The notes beneath the pieces are model-generated. The model saw nothing but the letters and a program-made list of their open reading frames with translations. It searched no databases and had not been told where the DNA came from. From assembly GCA_964017195.1 (NCBI GenBank), contig OZ024894.1, positions 29,103,825 through 29,167,824 on the forward strand: 64,000 bases of DNA. The letters are read 5' to 3'. Source of the stretch: Siderastrea radians. Its lineage: Eukaryota; Cnidaria; Anthozoa; Scleractinia; Rhizangiidae. The position numbers were made by a program, and so were the translations under genes. Positions 63,028-64,000 of the stretch are shown here, in pieces. Positions within the stretch are counted from its first letter, which is position 1; every line of letters starts with the position of its first letter.

Positions 63028-64000
63028 TTTGCTTTAGATTTTGTGCTGACTGGGAAAAGTCATTCCGAGAATCACTTCATTTTTGCCAACCGGAAGTCGA
63101 CGTAGCTTTCCTGTCGTGAGATTCGCGGACTTTCAAATAACAAAATATAGGGGTATTTTTATGTAACATTTTGTATCATTTTTTACTCATGTCTCTAAAC
63201 TTCTCTTGATAACTATAAAAAGGCTTCATGTACCGTATGACGATTTTCTTGCTACGCGCCTACTAGAAAAACCAGAATTTTAGGCTGGCTTCCAAACGGG
63301 AGCATCAGTTGACGGATAAAAGCGTTAGTCATTGGTGGTATTCTATTAGTGTTTAAATATATGTATGAAAAAAAAAACTTCTGGGGGGGAGGGTTCTCAG
63401 TAGAAGCCGGCAGCCGGCGGAATTCCGCCGGCTGTGAAGACAAATGTAGCCGCCTGTGCCTTGGCTACGAAATTTTGAAATTTGCCTTTGTGAACTTAAT
63501 AAAATGATAACCTGTATTACAGATATAAAATATAGCTTGAATGAATTTCCCAGCAAAATGGAGTGCCTTTGCATGATGCCTGATGCGCTCTTAAGGTTAC
63601 GAAAATCACGGCAACATACGTGTGTAGGTCACGAAAAAGATAAAATTCTGGTGTTTATCTGAGTAGGCGTTGATCTTGAGCTGTCAAAGATGTTGCTTAC
63701 CGGTAATCTCAGCGAATAACTCAATAGTTACTTGTACACACGGCAAACTTTTCATTGCAAGTTTACCAGTTCTGCTAGTTGAGATATCTCTAAACGAGAA
63801 AAATTAATCTCTGGCTATTTTCCGCCATCGGCAAAGAGGAACAAAGCCGAAGAAGCCAGTTCACGCGTCGGTAAATCAGGTAAGTTATATTCTTGTAAAC
63901 AAAGGACCGATTATAATGTTGAAAGATTTCCATCACGTACGTAAATACATGGATATCTGCTAAATATCATAATGGCAGGAGATCTTAGCAAGCTCTGTTG
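63028..64000. other. Upstream flank of gene C
   Basis: Should include the promoter and 5' leader of gene C. No other supported gene. A short CCGGC/GCCGG-rich palindrome (GCCGGCGGAATTCCGCCGGC) sits at 63412-63431. Confidence 0.4.

Noticed and set aside
1..64000. CRISPR arrays, rRNA genes, bacterial operons
   Set aside because: No regularly spaced repeats or rRNA-like stretches seen; the splice-site-bearing genes show a eukaryotic host.

Overview
The window looks like a piece of a cnidarian genome, most likely an anthozoan such as a stony coral. The evidence is introns with GT-AG borders, phase-1 symmetric exons for C-type lectin, fibronectin III, F5/8C (discoidin) and ShK modules, LINE fragments, a tRNA-derived repeat and many long-inverted-repeat DNA elements. 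A virus-like element, an endogenous Polinton/adintovirus relative (about 30.4-47.0 kb), is embedded in it. No species can be named from the sequence alone.

Layout. (1) 1-6.1 kb, minus strand: lectin receptor gene A, read from its signal-peptide exon (6.0 kb) through a C-type lectin domain, two Ser/Thr-rich stalk exons and a transmembrane exon to a tyrosine-motif cytoplasmic exon cut by the left edge. (2) 6.1-13.6 kb: intergenic repeats. (3) 13.6-25.9 kb, minus: lectin receptor gene B, a paralogue with the same exon order and phases, a tail rich in YxxV/YAVV motifs and a last exon with an ITIM-type motif; its introns carry foldback elements and a LINE fragment. (4) 26-30.4 kb: mostly non-coding, with one ShK exon at 29.97-30.09 kb. 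(5) 30.4-46.95 kb: the viral element. (6) 47.3-63.0 kb, minus: gene C, a secreted or membrane protein with signal peptide, F5/8C domain and at least five FN3 exons. Its splice phase fits the ShK exon beyond the element, so the virus appears to sit in an intron of gene C.

The viral element encodes, on the minus strand, a small C2H2 zinc-finger protein, a small conserved protein, a chromodomain integrase, a phospholipase A2 (PLA2) domain protein, Cys-rich proteins, an adenain-like protease, a precursor-like protein with repeated QxGG sites, a double-jelly-roll major capsid protein in two frames, a penton-like minor capsid protein and a PPxY protein. On the plus strand lie a packaging ATPase, a collagen-like/fibre gene in two frames, a 40-residue protein and a two-transmembrane protein. 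A TFIIB/VLTF3-like transcription factor lies at the right end on the minus strand. No DNA polymerase B and no terminal inverted repeats were found. Most genes carry a TCTA (or TGTA) motif 10-14 bases before the start codon inside an AT-rich stretch, much like the late promoter described for Cafeteria roenbergensis virus and mavirus. Four genes are split by a shift into the -1 frame, and three of these splits fall at A-runs containing in-phase slippery heptamers.

A 6.4-kb tandem duplication (45783-52205) followed by a 1.5-kb deletion in the upstream copy explains why about 4.64 kb of host FN3 sequence (41147-45785) now lies inside the virus and why 280 bp of viral sequence occurs twice. The two host copies differ at only about a dozen positions by eye, so this is very recent or an assembly artefact.
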